From assembly GCA_035443885.1 (NCBI GenBank), contig DAOMNO010000006.1, positions 62,001-126,000 of the forward strand: 64,000 nucleotides of DNA. Direction: 5' to 3'. The notes under the pieces are model-generated. The model was not told the origin of the DNA. It saw only the letters and a program-made list of their open reading frames with translations, and did no database searches. Below, piece by piece: positions 26,128 through 34,499 of the stretch; position 1 is the stretch's first letter, and each line of letters begins with the position of its first letter. A program made the position numbers and the translations under genes. The stretch comes from DAOMNO01 sp035443885. Its GTDB lineage: Bacteria > Planctomycetota > Phycisphaerae > Phycisphaerales > SM1A02.

Positions 26128-28152
26128 TTACTCGACTTCGATCGCATTCAGCAACGCGATGGCGGCTCGCAGATCGTTGCGCGCCTCGACAATGCGCTTG
26201 CTGAGATTGGCGAATCGACTGCGCGCAAGATCCTCGATGAACTGACTTTCGCGCAGGTTGTGCTGCTCGACCCATCCTTTGGCGAGCAAGTGCAGTTCTG
26301 GCAGTTGCTCAAGATTCAGCACATCAGCCAGCGCATGCGGCGGTACTTTCTTGCCTTCTTCTTTGTTATCGTGCGGGGCCGCTTCGGGCGAAGCGGACAT
26401 CAACCCCGCCGCAATGGCATCGCGCCGATGCTGCTCGGCCATGACGCGATGATACTCTTCACGGAAGGCGAGCAGGTTCAGCAGAAAGTCCCCGCTGCGA
26501 GTTTTGATTGCCTCTTCCATCGCGCGCACATGAACCGCTGCGGCCTCATCGTTGAGATCGAAGTGCCGCGGCAGATGTCGCAGCAGGAACTCCCTGGTAG
26601 CACGGCCCGCGTTTGAGTAGCCGAAAGGGTCTGCTCTGCCGATGCGGACGAACGCTCCTGCCAGCCTTTGCATTTGCTGCGTATTGAAGTGTTCTTCAGC
26701 GATTGTGGACGCCACAATCGACTGTAAGGCGTTGAAGGCATGATGAGCAACGAGCGAGGAGACGATCTGATGATCGCCCGAGTAATGCGCAATGACTCGA
26801 TACAGAATGCAAAGTCGATCGACCGCCGATTCCGTTTGCTCGCTGGCGAGCAGGTGAATCGCATCGGCCAGCAGCAGGCGGAGCGCATCAGACATGCCAG
26901 CCGCGTGCTCAGGAATGAACGCGCGATGCGGCATCCGTTGGCCCAATGTGAAATCGCACCGCCTGACTAATGACCCATTGCGAAACTCGTCGATCGCGAG
27001 TTGCATTTCAAGCAGCGCGTCAGCCAGTGCGTCGGGAATCGTTGCATCAGGTTCTGGTGTAAAGGTACGAAGCGAGGCAAGCTGCTCAGGTGAAAGCGAC
27101 TTCAGCAGCGCGATGCCACGAAGATAGAAATACGCGGCGTTCAAGTTCTCGGCGGGGTGTACGCGCCCTTCAGCCAGTTCCGTCAGGGTGTTCAGGCGAT
27201 TGGCAATGTCGTTCACGCCGCGATCTCGTTGGTCGAGTATGCGATCGAATGCAGGTGCGAACAGTTGCACGATGACACCGTACTGGCCTTCAATCAGGTT
27301 AGCCTGCATGGCTTGATACGCAGCACGAGCGTCGTCTGAGTTGTCCATGGAAAAGAGTTCAATCACGCCGTCCATGAATTGGCTGTAGAGGTCAAGCTGC
27401 GCATGAAACTCGTCGGTTGTCCATTCTGATACATCGCTTTCATCGGCGCCCGCCATGGCAAGCGCCTCTGCAAGTTCGCCTTCTTCGCGTTGTTTGGGCA
27501 ACCATTCCACGGTGATTTCCTGTTCACCGATGATCGATTCGAGATAGTTGAACGGGTCAGCGCCTTCCAGTTGGCGCATTGCGAGCAGCAGCGTAGCTGC
27601 ATCCCCCGCATTGAATGCGCCGGTATCGAGCGCGTATTGTGTCGCCTGATCTGCGACGTGGAACATGGCCTGCCCAACCAATGAGCTGATGAGAATGCGG
27701 TCGTCCCCCATGTGCTGCGATGCGCGGTAAGCAGCCGCAAGTCGATTCGCAGCGCCGGATGAGTCGCCGTCGTGCAATCGCACCCTCACGTCCATCTCGA
27801 TGGCCCGTGCAAATTGTCTCATCGGATGAAGATGCGGCAGCAGAATGCTCCAGCCTTCACTGCGGTCGAGGCCGAAATCCGAAAACTGTTGCATGGAGCC
27901 CCGCTGGAAGGCGTCGAGTGCCGGCGCGACCTTCGAGAGAAATGCGCGAACTTCAGCGGTAGGCGCAACGCCCGGTTTGTATTCGTATTCATACAGTACA
28001 GCCATGTCAGCTTGTGTCAGGCGACTCATCGATTCAATCGCACGGGCATACCACGTCGCAGCATTGGCGGGGTCTTCAGCGATGGCATTCGGCGCTGCAC
28101 ATATGACAACCGCCAGCCAGGCGAGAGCACATCGGATTGGCAACTGAACCAT
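26128..28152 (-). CDS. secreted helical protein with an internal duplication, unknown function
   Basis: A 674-residue protein with a signal peptide (residues 1-24, ending NAIAED). The start at 28152 has GAAAGGG 8 nt upstream. I do not recognise a family. The mature part looks all-helical, and the segment with RLAAAYRASQHMGDDRILIS and GADPFNYLESI recurs in the second half as RLCILYRVIAHYSGDHQIVS and RADPFGYSNAG, so two similar halves of about 300 residues are joined. It is convergent with lepB (3 nt between genes) and follows the ABC permease on the same strand, so it could belong to that operon. Confidence 0.7.
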   Translation of the reverse strand: MVQLPIRCALAWLAVVICAAPNAIAEDPANAATWYARAIESMSRLTQADMAVLYEYEYKPGVAPTAEVRAFLSKVAPALDAFQRGSMQQFSDFGLDRSEGWSILLPHLHPMRQFARAIEMDVRVRLHDGDSSGAANRLAAAYRASQHMGDDRILISSLVGQAMFHVADQATQYALDTGAFNAGDAATLLLAMRQLEGADPFNYLESIIGEQEITVEWLPKQREEGELAEALAMAGADESDVSEWTTDEFHAQLDLYSQFMDGVIELFSMDNSDDARAAYQAMQANLIEGQYGVIVQLFAPAFDRILDQRDRGVNDIANRLNTLTELAEGRVHPAENLNAAYFYLRGIALLKSLSPEQLASLRTFTPEPDATIPDALADALLEMQLAIDEFRNGSLVRRCDFTLGQRMPHRAFIPEHAAGMSDALRLLLADAIHLLASEQTESAVDRLCILYRVIAHYSGDHQIVSSLVAHHAFNALQSIVASTIAEEHFNTQQMQRLAGAFVRIGRADPFGYSNAGRATREFLLRHLPRHFDLNDEAAAVHVRAMEEAIKTRSGDFLLNLLAFREEYHRVMAEQHRRDAIAAGLMSASPEAAPHDNKEEGKKVPPHALADVLNLEQLPELHLLAKGWVEQHNLRESQFIEDLARSRFANLSKRIVEARNDLRAAIALLNAIEVE

Positions 28153-28246
28153 GAAAACGGCCCTTTCGGAGTGTGGAATCGTTGGTGTATTCCAGCAGTC
28201 CCGAAAACCTTTCAGATGTTCAATCCCCCGTTGCGGCTTCAGCAGG

Positions 28247-30001
28247 TCAGACCCTGAAAATCGCACCCATCTTCTTGCCCATCATGATGGAAGCACCGAT
28301 AAGGGTAACAGCAAGCAGGGCCATGCCCCAGACGCCCATCGCGCTGGCAATGTATTGCCCGTCTCCCAGCCGCTCGAACAGCACGAAAATCGCCTTCGTG
28401 ATGGGGAAATGCTCCTCACGCTGGGCGAGGATCAGCGAATCGGAGACTTCAAGCATGGCGAAACTGAATGCCAGCAGGCCGCCCGCGATGAGATTCGCCA
28501 TGATGAGTGGCACGGTGATCGTTCGGATAGCGCGTACGCGGTTCGCGCCCATGCTGAGCGCGGCCTCTTCGAGTTCGCCTGACGTTTGTTGAAGCCCTGC
28601 CACCGTGGCACGCACGACATATGGCAGCCTGCGCACGGCGTAGGCGATGATGAGCAGCGGAATCGGATTCGGGTCTGCCCCCAGAACATTCACCCACTCA
28701 ATCAACGCTGGATACACCTCTTCGCCTTTCTCATTCAGCCAAGGCTGGAACGGCCAGCGAAGCGTCATCGCCACATAGCCGAACGCCATCACGAGGCCCG
28801 GCACGGCGAGCGGCAGCATCGAAAGGGAATCCAATAACCCACGGCCGGGCAGGCGCGTTCGCACAATCAAATAGCCGATCAGGATGCCCAATAGAACGTC
28901 AATGACCACAGCGATGCTGGCATAGAAGAGGCTATTGCGAATCGAGCCGACCGCAAGCGAATGACTCAATGCGCCGGTGTAGTGGTCCGTTGTGAAGTGC
29001 GCTGGCAGGATCGACTGATACCACTGTCCCTCAACCGAGAAACTGGCAAGGATGACGCCGATGTGAGGCAGAATCGCGAGCACGATGACCAATGCGAAAC
29101 TGCTGAAGGCGATCAAACCCTTGATGCCGGTCAATCGTGTGGCGGTGGCTTGAATCGACGCTTTGGCGTACATCGCGTAGGCCTTGCCGCCGAAGACGAG
29201 TTTGCCCAGCACATAGAACAGCACCGCAGCGATGAGCATGACCGCCGTAAGTGCGTAGGGCTGTTGAGATTTCTCCATTTCCTTGATGCCGTTGAAAATC
29301 TGCACCGGCGTGACTTGCTGATAGTCGAACATCAGCGGTGTGCCAAGTTCGGTGAACGACCAGATGAACACGATCGTCGAACCCGCAAACAATCCGGGGC
29401 GAATCAGCGGCAGCACGACAGTGCGGAATCGCTTCCACTTGCCTGCGCCAAGGTTCTCGGCTGCTTCTTCAAGCGCAGGGTCGAGATTCGCCAGCGCAGC
29501 GGTCGCATTGAGGTACAGAATGGGATATAGATGCAGCGCCTCGACGATGACGATGGCCCAGAAACCGCCTTGCCCGATGAAGTCGATGCCGGTCTCAATC
29601 AGGCCCAGGTTCATCAGCAGTGTGTTCACCGAGCCTGTGCGGCCGAAGATGTGCTGGAAGCCGATGGCGCCGACAAATGGGGGCAGGATGAGCGGCACCA
29701 GCACCAACGCGCTCAACGCAGTCTTGCCGCGAAAATCGCATTTCGCCGCAAGTACAGCCAGCGGCAAAGCCAGAACGAGTGAGACAAAGGTCGTACACAA
29801 CGCGATGAGAAAGGCGTTCAGCAGCCCGGTGCGCAGCGCGGGGTCCAGAAACACCATGCCCACGTGGAAGAGCGTGAAGCCGCCATCGCGCCCCTCAAAG
29901 CCGCCCTGCACGGTCAGCCAGATCGGATATAGAAGGAACGCGGCAAACCCCGCAAGGATCGCCGACATGAGCAAAAACTGAGGCACCGAACGCAGCCGCA
30001 T
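28247..30001 (-). CDS. fused ABC transporter permease, iron(III)/thiamine type
   Basis: A 584-residue membrane protein with about twelve membrane segments, made of two MetI-like permease halves. Each half has the EAA loop that docks to the ATPase: EEAAENLGAGKWKRFRTVVL (about 180) and EEAALSMGANRVRAIRTITV (about 477). This two-in-one layout is typical of FbpB/SfuB (ferric iron) and related ThiP/CysW-type permeases. Neither a substrate-binding protein nor an ATPase is encoded next to it, so the rest of the transporter must be elsewhere. The substrate is inferred from layout only. Confidence 0.88.
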   Translation of the reverse strand: MRLRSVPQFLLMSAILAGFAAFLLYPIWLTVQGGFEGRDGGFTLFHVGMVFLDPALRTGLLNAFLIALCTTFVSLVLALPLAVLAAKCDFRGKTALSALVLVPLILPPFVGAIGFQHIFGRTGSVNTLLMNLGLIETGIDFIGQGGFWAIVIVEALHLYPILYLNATAALANLDPALEEAAENLGAGKWKRFRTVVLPLIRPGLFAGSTIVFIWSFTELGTPLMFDYQQVTPVQIFNGIKEMEKSQQPYALTAVMLIAAVLFYVLGKLVFGGKAYAMYAKASIQATATRLTGIKGLIAFSSFALVIVLAILPHIGVILASFSVEGQWYQSILPAHFTTDHYTGALSHSLAVGSIRNSLFYASIAVVIDVLLGILIGYLIVRTRLPGRGLLDSLSMLPLAVPGLVMAFGYVAMTLRWPFQPWLNEKGEEVYPALIEWVNVLGADPNPIPLLIIAYAVRRLPYVVRATVAGLQQTSGELEEAALSMGANRVRAIRTITVPLIMANLIAGGLLAFSFAMLEVSDSLILAQREEHFPITKAIFVLFERLGDGQYIASAMGVWGMALLAVTLIGASIMMGKKMGAIFRV

Positions 30002-30076
30002 TGGGCGGCAAGTGTAGCAGGTCGCGCGGCAGCGGCCAGCGCATCAGCCAACCCTCGGTTCAGATCACGTTGCTGC

Positions 30077-30754
30077 TCAGTTGGCAGCCTCGGTGGGGGC
30101 GATCGCCTTGGCCACCGCAGCGAGCAATTGCCGTTCCAGATATTCATCCCGCGACATCGGTGTCCATGAGTTTGTTACCTGCGTCGGGCCGTCCGGTCCA
30201 TGCTCGATGATGACCATGTTGGTCGTTTCTCGTCTGCTCCATGTCGAGCGCCGCACACTCGGCCTGCGAGCCTGTTCCACATACACCCAGACTCGCAACT
30301 CCACGCCATTCTTGACCGTGTCCGCCTGTGTGAGATCGCGAAGCGGGCTGCCGAGGGCGAGCGTATCCGGTGCGCCGCCGTGCTCGCTCATCGCAGCCAA
30401 ACCGACCGGCGTGAACTCGAACCGAGCCTGCACGCGCTGAAACGCGAGCGTACTTTCCAGCGATCGCTGCGCAGTGCTGACCGCGGGGTCCCACGGTTCA
30501 AGAACCGATGGCGCAAACTTGGGATCGGTCTGAATGATGCCTGCGCGGCGGTCCCGCAATCCGCCCGTCATGCCTCGCACGCGCGCCGCTTCAATCGCCG
30601 CTTCGAACGCAGCCTGATACTGATCGGGCGGCAGCGTGAGATACGCCGGGCCGACGGCATCAGGCCCCGCAGCACAGCCGACGAGCAGCCAGAGCATTGC
30701 GGCAGGCATCAGCCGACGAAGAAACAGCGCTTGCCGAGCGAGCAGGGTCATCAT
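30077..30754 (-). CDS. lipoprotein of unknown function
   Basis: A 225-residue protein with a lipoprotein signal: basic RQALFLRRL, then a hydrophobic stretch and the lipobox LVGC (Cys near residue 24). The mature part has no motif I recognise; it contains an Arg-rich beta-like segment (VWVYVEQARRPSVRRSTWS) and an acidic helical C-terminus. The frame is open much further upstream, but the signal sequence and a TATCAT 8 nt before the ATG fix the start. It lies 75 nt upstream of the ABC permease on the same strand; a link is not shown. Confidence 0.7.
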   Translation of the reverse strand: MMTLLARQALFLRRLMPAAMLWLLVGCAAGPDAVGPAYLTLPPDQYQAAFEAAIEAARVRGMTGGLRDRRAGIIQTDPKFAPSVLEPWDPAVSTAQRSLESTLAFQRVQARFEFTPVGLAAMSEHGGAPDTLALGSPLRDLTQADTVKNGVELRVWVYVEQARRPSVRRSTWSRRETTNMVIIEHGPDGPTQVTNSWTPMSRDEYLERQLLAAVAKAIAPTEAAN

Positions 30755-30762
30755 GCGGCCAC

Positions 30763-30768
30763 ATGATA
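30763..30768 (-). promoter_or_regulatory. candidate -10 element of leaderless lipoprotein gene
   Basis: TATCAT on the minus strand lies 8 nt before the ATG at 30754, with no Shine-Dalgarno site. Confidence 0.35.
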
Positions 30769-31332
30769 CTGAAGGTGATGCGGGTCGGGGAGAAAAGAAC
30801 TGGCCATGAAGCATGGAGCATTCGGCATCACACCCGGCAGTCGGAGTCGATTCAGGTTTATTCCTGCGCGCACCGTATGGCCAGATGTGCAGTGGTTTCG
30901 TCGCGCAGCAACGCATATTTTCTCGAAACGTTTCTGTGGCGCAGGAAACTTGGAGTTCATGCTTGTGTCGCGACCTTCTCCCCGAGTGGCGCGTAACGAG
31001 CACTTCTGAGCGCGCCGCATGGCCGATTTCGCTGCCGCTTCGTGATCTACGTATCGAACGAAGCGTGCGGTACGGCGAGCGTTTGCGGTTCATCGCAGCC
31101 ATTCAACAAGACGAACGCGCAGCATCCTGGCGGCATTCCCGGAAACGGAAAGCAGGTTGAGGGCTGGCTCTGTTGGCCGGGTAGTTACGGACCGCGTGCG
31201 GTTGGCGCAAGCGAGAAATGTCTCGTGCTCCGCAGCGGTGCGGGCACGACCAAAGCCGTTACCGCAAACAGCGTTCCGTTAGCACCGTCGTTAGTCAATT
31301 CGTGTTCGTGTTATGTACGGTTTTTGCTGTTC

Positions 31333-31350
31333 TCAATACTTAGGTATTGA
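31333..31350. promoter_or_regulatory. palindromic operator for the ArsR-family regulator
   Basis: TCAATACTTAGGTATTGA is a perfect inverted repeat (7-bp arms, 4-nt spacer). It overlaps the 5' part of the -35 hexamer of the promoter just downstream, the expected place for an autorepressor of the ArsR/SmtB type to bind. Confidence 0.75.
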
Positions 31351-31375
31351 CCTTACTGTTGTTCGCCGTTAGCAT
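31347..31375 (+). promoter_or_regulatory. arsR operon promoter
   Basis: TTGACC (31347-31352), a 17-nt spacer, and TAGCAT (31370-31375). The ATG of the regulator follows 7 nt after the -10, so the transcript is probably leaderless. The palindromic operator overlaps the -35. Confidence 0.6.
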
Positions 31376-31382
31376 CGGTTGC

Positions 31383-31760
31383 ATGACAGCGATGACGCTT
31401 CCACTGGATACGGCCTTTCACGCTCTGGCCAACGCTGCCCGTCGGGCGGTCATCGAGCGCCTGCTGGTTGGTCCCGCGACAGTAAGCGAACTTGCGCGGC
31501 CCTTTCCCATGGCCCTGCCGTCGTTCCTCCAGCATCTCCGGGTGCTCGAGGCCTGCGGTCTGGTGCGCTCATGGAAAAAGGGTCGGGTGCGCACAGTCGA
31601 GATCGTTCCCGAACAGCTTGAGCGCGCGGCCGGCTGGCTGGAGAGACAGCGTATGGTCTGGGAGCAGCGCTTGGACCAGCTCGACACATATATCAAGACC
31701 TTGGAGACGAACGATGAACCCTTACCCCGAGATCGACCCCGAACTCGACCTTGTACTTGA
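31383..31760 (+). CDS. ArsR-family transcriptional regulator
   Basis: A 125-residue winged-helix regulator. The N-terminus, LDTAFHALANAARRAVIERL, and the recognition region PFPMALPSFLQHLRVLEACGLVRSWKKGR match the ArsR subgroup that pairs with SRPBCC proteins; no metal-binding ELCVCDL motif is present. The C-terminus has a helix and an Arg/Pro-rich tail that overlaps the next gene by 47 nt. It begins at the ATG at 31383 (or 31392) downstream of its promoter and palindromic operator, and probably represses its own operon. Confidence 0.9.
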   Translation: MTAMTLPLDTAFHALANAARRAVIERLLVGPATVSELARPFPMALPSFLQHLRVLEACGLVRSWKKGRVRTVEIVPEQLERAAGWLERQRMVWEQRLDQLDTYIKTLETNDEPLPRDRPRTRPCT

Positions 31761-32205
31761 GCGTGCTGTCGATGTCAGTCCGGCACTGGTCTGGAAGGCG
31801 TGGACGGAACCGGAGCACCTGAAGCGCTGGTTCACCCCCGCACCTTGGACGACTGTTGATTGCAAGATCGACCTTCGTCCCGGCGGCATCTTCAGCACTA
31901 CCATGCGCTCGCCGGAAGGCGTTGTGCAGCCAGCCAGCACCGGCTGCTTTATCGAGATCGTCGAGCATCGCCGCCTCGTCTGGACTGATGCGCTTGGCCC
32001 TGGCTATCGCCCCGCACCCGAGCCGTTCATGACCGCCCTGATCCTGCTTGCTCCCGAGGGCACCGGCACGCGCTATACCGCCATCGCCAAACACGCGGAT
32101 CCCGTCAAGCGAAGACAGCACGAAGCCATGGGTTTTCACAGTGGCTGGAGCACGGCCTTGGATCAACTGGTCGCAATGGTGAAGGAGATGCAAAAATCAT
32201 GCTGA
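31714..32205 (+). CDS. SRPBCC (AHSA1-like) domain protein
   Basis: A 163-residue START-like domain of the AHSA1/CalC group. It starts with GGAG 7 nt upstream. The domain opens with LVLERAVDVSPALVWKAWTE, followed by HLKRWFTPAPW and a Gly-rich strand turn DLRPGGIFSTTM, and ends with a long helix, SGWSTALDQLVAMVKEM. These proteins hold hydrophobic ligands in a deep cavity. It overlaps the regulator upstream and the DUF998 gene downstream, so the three are one operon. The ligand is unknown. Confidence 0.9.
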   Translation: MNPYPEIDPELDLVLERAVDVSPALVWKAWTEPEHLKRWFTPAPWTTVDCKIDLRPGGIFSTTMRSPEGVVQPASTGCFIEIVEHRRLVWTDALGPGYRPAPEPFMTALILLAPEGTGTRYTAIAKHADPVKRRQHEAMGFHSGWSTALDQLVAMVKEMQKSC

Positions 32206-32867
32206 CGCCAACCAGCCAGCGCCAGCCGAGGCCGCTTCTCGTTCTCGGCGTCATCGCCGGTCCACTCTACGTCGCCGCCGGTCTTGCGCACGCGCTGATG
32301 CGCGAGGGCTTTGACATGCGTCGGCACGCCTTGAGCCTTTTGAGCAACGGCGAGTTCGGATGGGTGCAGATCGCCAATTTCATCGCGAGCGGTGCACTTG
32401 TTGTCGCTGGAGCCGTTGGTTGCCGCCTTGCGCTACGTTCTCAACCGGCCGGCACATGGGGGCCTATCCTTCTTGGACTTTATGGCGTGGGATTGATCGG
32501 GGCAGGTATCTTCCTCGCGGATCCAAGCAACGGCTTCCCGCCAGGTGTGGAAGCGCCCGAGAGTCTCACGACGAGCGGCCTGCTTCACTTTGTATTCGGC
32601 GGTCTTGGCTTTTACGCCATCATCGCTGCGTGCTTCGTGTTCGCACGCCGTTTTTCGCGCCAGGGTCGCAAGGGCTTGGCTTGGGGGTCCGCGCTCACCG
32701 GCGTCGGTTTTTTCGTCTCGTTCGCCGCGATTGCATCCGGCTCTACCGCGCCATCCGTTCTGATCGCGTTCTACGTAGCGATCGCATGGGTTTGGGCGTG
32801 GCACACGATTGTCCTTGCTGATGTGCTCAGGCAATCTTCGGCTGATTCAGTGTCAGCAGTGCCATGA
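32199..32867 (+). CDS. DUF998 membrane protein
   Basis: A 222-residue integral membrane protein with six to seven hydrophobic segments. Family features are MREGFDMRRHALSLLSNGEF after the first membrane segment and GIFLADPSNGFPPG before the fourth. DUF998 proteins are of unknown function. It overlaps the SRPBCC gene by 7 nt and the small gene downstream by 4 nt (ATGA), so it is translationally coupled. ArsR-SRPBCC-DUF998 sets are frequent in soil bacteria (general knowledge). Confidence 0.85.
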   Translation: MLTPTSQRQPRPLLVLGVIAGPLYVAAGLAHALMREGFDMRRHALSLLSNGEFGWVQIANFIASGALVVAGAVGCRLALRSQPAGTWGPILLGLYGVGLIGAGIFLADPSNGFPPGVEAPESLTTSGLLHFVFGGLGFYAIIAACFVFARRFSRQGRKGLAWGSALTGVGFFVSFAAIASGSTAPSVLIAFYVAIAWVWAWHTIVLADVLRQSSADSVSAVP

Positions 32868-33058
32868 CGGCTAGAAAGACTTCCAGCGCGAAGCGGCCCA
32901 GCGATCTCGACCAAGCCATTTGCGACAACGCCGCCGGTGCCGCGCGCGTTCAGAGCGACTCCGACAGCGTCCACCAGCACGTGATGAAGGACCAGATCGA
33001 GGCGGACCGCTACCTCGCTGGCAAGAACGAGGCGAAGAACCCCGCCAAGTCGCTGTGA
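32864..33058 (+). CDS. small hypothetical protein, coupled to DUF998 gene
   Basis: A 64-residue hydrophilic protein whose ATG overlaps the DUF998 stop (ATGA). Its pattern, DLDQAICDNAAGAARVQSDS followed by QHVMKDQIEADRYLAGK, resembles small proteins of phages and mobile elements that read NAAGPxxVxxDGxSVxQHxxxDLIxADKYL. This is a resemblance from memory, not a search. The short inter-gene overlap supports it being real. It ends 51 nt before the att-like repeat at 33110. Confidence 0.55.
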   Translation: MTARKTSSAKRPSDLDQAICDNAAGAARVQSDSDSVHQHVMKDQIEADRYLAGKNEAKNPAKSL

Positions 33059-33109
33059 TTCATGCGACGGATTGCCCCGTGTGACCAAAGGGCGTCAATC
33101 GGAGAAAAG

Positions 33110-33121
33110 TCGGGGTGACAG
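33110..33121 (-). other. att-like direct repeat of the tRNA-Pro 3' end (distal copy)
   Basis: TCGGGGTGACAG here is identical to 34257-34268, the 3' end of the tRNA-Pro gene plus its discriminator, in the same orientation. Tyrosine-recombinase elements leave such copies when they integrate at a tRNA 3' end. The two copies bracket about 1.15 kb. Confidence 0.6.
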
Positions 33122-33347
33122 TACGCCAGTTGAACTTTTTGTCGAGGGGATACGGGCCTGGGAGCCTGGAATGCGGGTTTTGCTGGCCGTGAAACGGTGA
33201 AACGCGCCTGGCCTGGGGCAAGGGCCGACAGGGCATCCGTTTTCGCTGTGGCTTGATGAGGCCATCGCCGCCGGCACGCAGAAGTGGTCTGGCACTCTAG
33301 AGCCGAGCCGAGAACCGCCGCCGCCGACAGCCTCTCCTCCGGGCGGG

Positions 33348-33373
33348 GTTGCAGGGGCGGCAGCCCCTGCAAC
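33348..33373. repeat. perfect 11-bp inverted repeat
   Basis: GTTGCAGGGGC, a 4-nt loop, GCCCCTGCAAC. On the minus strand it lies 18 nt after the stop of the SSB-like tail, where a terminator stem would be expected, but no T-tract follows. Confidence 0.7.
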
Positions 33374-33390
33374 GGCAGCGCAGGTCGCCA

Positions 33391-33471
33391 TCAGAACGGG
33401 ATGTCGGCTTCATCCAACGTCGCTGCTTGAACGGGTTGCGGGCGTCCGCTGCTCGATGGCTTGGATGAAGT
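33391..33471 (-). pseudogene. remnant of an SSB C-terminal tail, out of frame with abi
   Basis: Minus-strand frame reading SGRPQPVQAATLDEADIPF then stop. A Pro/Gln linker ending in an acidic DEADIPF tip is the hallmark of single-stranded-DNA-binding proteins, where the tip docks partner proteins. The frame has a stop just upstream (33472) and overlaps the last ~20 codons of the Abi-family gene in another frame. It is probably what is left of an ssb gene after a deletion, or a frameshifted extension of the Abi protein. Confidence 0.5.
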
Positions 33472-34189
33472 TCACGATGGCGACCACGTGATTGAAAATC
33501 AACAGAGCTTCATCCGAGTTGAGCATCTCGTTCGGATGCGCAAGGCTCTGATTGTTCCGCACGTGGTTGAAGGCGTCCATCGTGCCGAGGGCGTACTTGA
33601 GGATCTTCTCGCTCATCTCGGAGTGGAGATGGCCGTTGTTCTTGACGAACTTCACGTACTTCCCGAGGACGCTGTGGGCTGGCTCATCGCGGGTGGTCTG
33701 GACACCGCGCTTCTCGCACGTCTGCCGGAGGAGCGTCACAAAATACGTATGCAACCGATCGAGCCCCGTCTCGGGCTGGTTCGACTCGATGGCGCGTCGC
33801 ACCTCCCTCGACAGCGCCGCGAATGTCGGTTCGTCTGTGCTCGTCGCGATGTTGCCGAGCACGGGCGCGCTCTGCTTCAACCGGTCGGCGATCCGCTGGC
33901 ACGAATCGAGCAGGTTGGCCTCGGGTGGGGTGGCAACAGTACGAGCGTGTTCTACAAGCGCACCGATCAGCGCCCCCACAACGCGATCCGGCTCCGCCGC
34001 GAAGAACGCGCGGAGGAGATTCGCCTTTGACGACCCTTGCCCGGAATAGCTTCCGTTGTAGATGTTGCGGGCGACGGCGTCTTGAATGAACTCCTTGAAT
34101 GTTCGGTTCGAGAAATCAAGCACATACCCCGAGCCCATGCCAAACGTCTGCTCGATCTGCCGTCGCTCGGTAAACGAGAGGTCTGCCAT
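33410..34189 (-). CDS. abortive-infection family protein (Abi C-terminal domain)
   Basis: A 259-residue soluble protein. The N-terminal part has SFTERRQIEQTFGMGSGYVL and DFSNRTFKEFIQDAV, as in Abi-type proteins with an N-terminal AbiJ-like segment. The C-terminal domain ends with HVRNNQSLAHPNEMLNSDEA and a hydrophobic helix, the pattern of the Abi_C domain (a HEPN-like RxxxxH motif is visible as RNNQSLAH). Such proteins are linked to phage defence. The frame upstream runs through tRNA-Pro, which is not coding, so the start is the ATG at 34189. It lies inside the att-bracketed remnant. The last ~14 residues overlap the SSB-like tail. Confidence 0.7.
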   Translation of the reverse strand: MADLSFTERRQIEQTFGMGSGYVLDFSNRTFKEFIQDAVARNIYNGSYSGQGSSKANLLRAFFAAEPDRVVGALIGALVEHARTVATPPEANLLDSCQRIADRLKQSAPVLGNIATSTDEPTFAALSREVRRAIESNQPETGLDRLHTYFVTLLRQTCEKRGVQTTRDEPAHSVLGKYVKFVKNNGHLHSEMSEKILKYALGTMDAFNHVRNNQSLAHPNEMLNSDEALLIFNHVVAIVNFIQAIEQRTPATRSSSDVG

Positions 34190-34256
34190 ACTCTGCTCAA
34201 GACACGCGGGACGGTTTCCCTGTGCCTTCGCCTTCCCGTGAAATCCGTGAAAGAAA

Positions 34257-34330
<74 letters not shown>

Positions 34331-34487
34331 TTGCGAATGTGCGGGCATGATAGCCGCTTCATCGCCTGCGAGCATTCCACCGGTTCCTCGTCTCGGATCA
34401 TCACCCTTGATGCACGTTGCTCCGCCATTATGTCAACGGGCGGGAGAGTAGCCCGCGACCCGCATACCCTTCGCGCTGATCCGCTCA

Positions 34488-34493
34488 TACACT
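34488..34493 (+). promoter_or_regulatory. candidate -10 element of the sigma-like gene
   Basis: TACACT ends 6 nt before the ATG at 34500. No Shine-Dalgarno site is seen, so a leaderless mRNA is likely. Confidence 0.35.
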
Positions 34494-34499
34494 GACACG

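Larger units (their letters stand above)
30755..31382. other. gene-free stretch before the arsR operon
   Basis: About 630 nt without a supportable gene. Short frames on both strands lack ribosome sites and protein-like composition. A small CGAGA-AATG-TCTCG hairpin is at 31212-31225. The last 50 nt hold the arsR promoter and operator. Confidence 0.5.
33059..33409. other. mobile-element remnant region
   Basis: About 350 nt with no intact gene. It contains a 12-bp duplicate of the tRNA-Pro 3' end (33110-33121), a perfect 11-bp inverted repeat (33348-33373) and the stop codon of an SSB-like tail read on the minus strand (33391-33471). Confidence 0.6.

Noticed and set aside
30813..31160. Open frames on both strands between the lipoprotein and arsR
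   Set aside because: No ribosome sites, no domain character and mutually overlapping frames.
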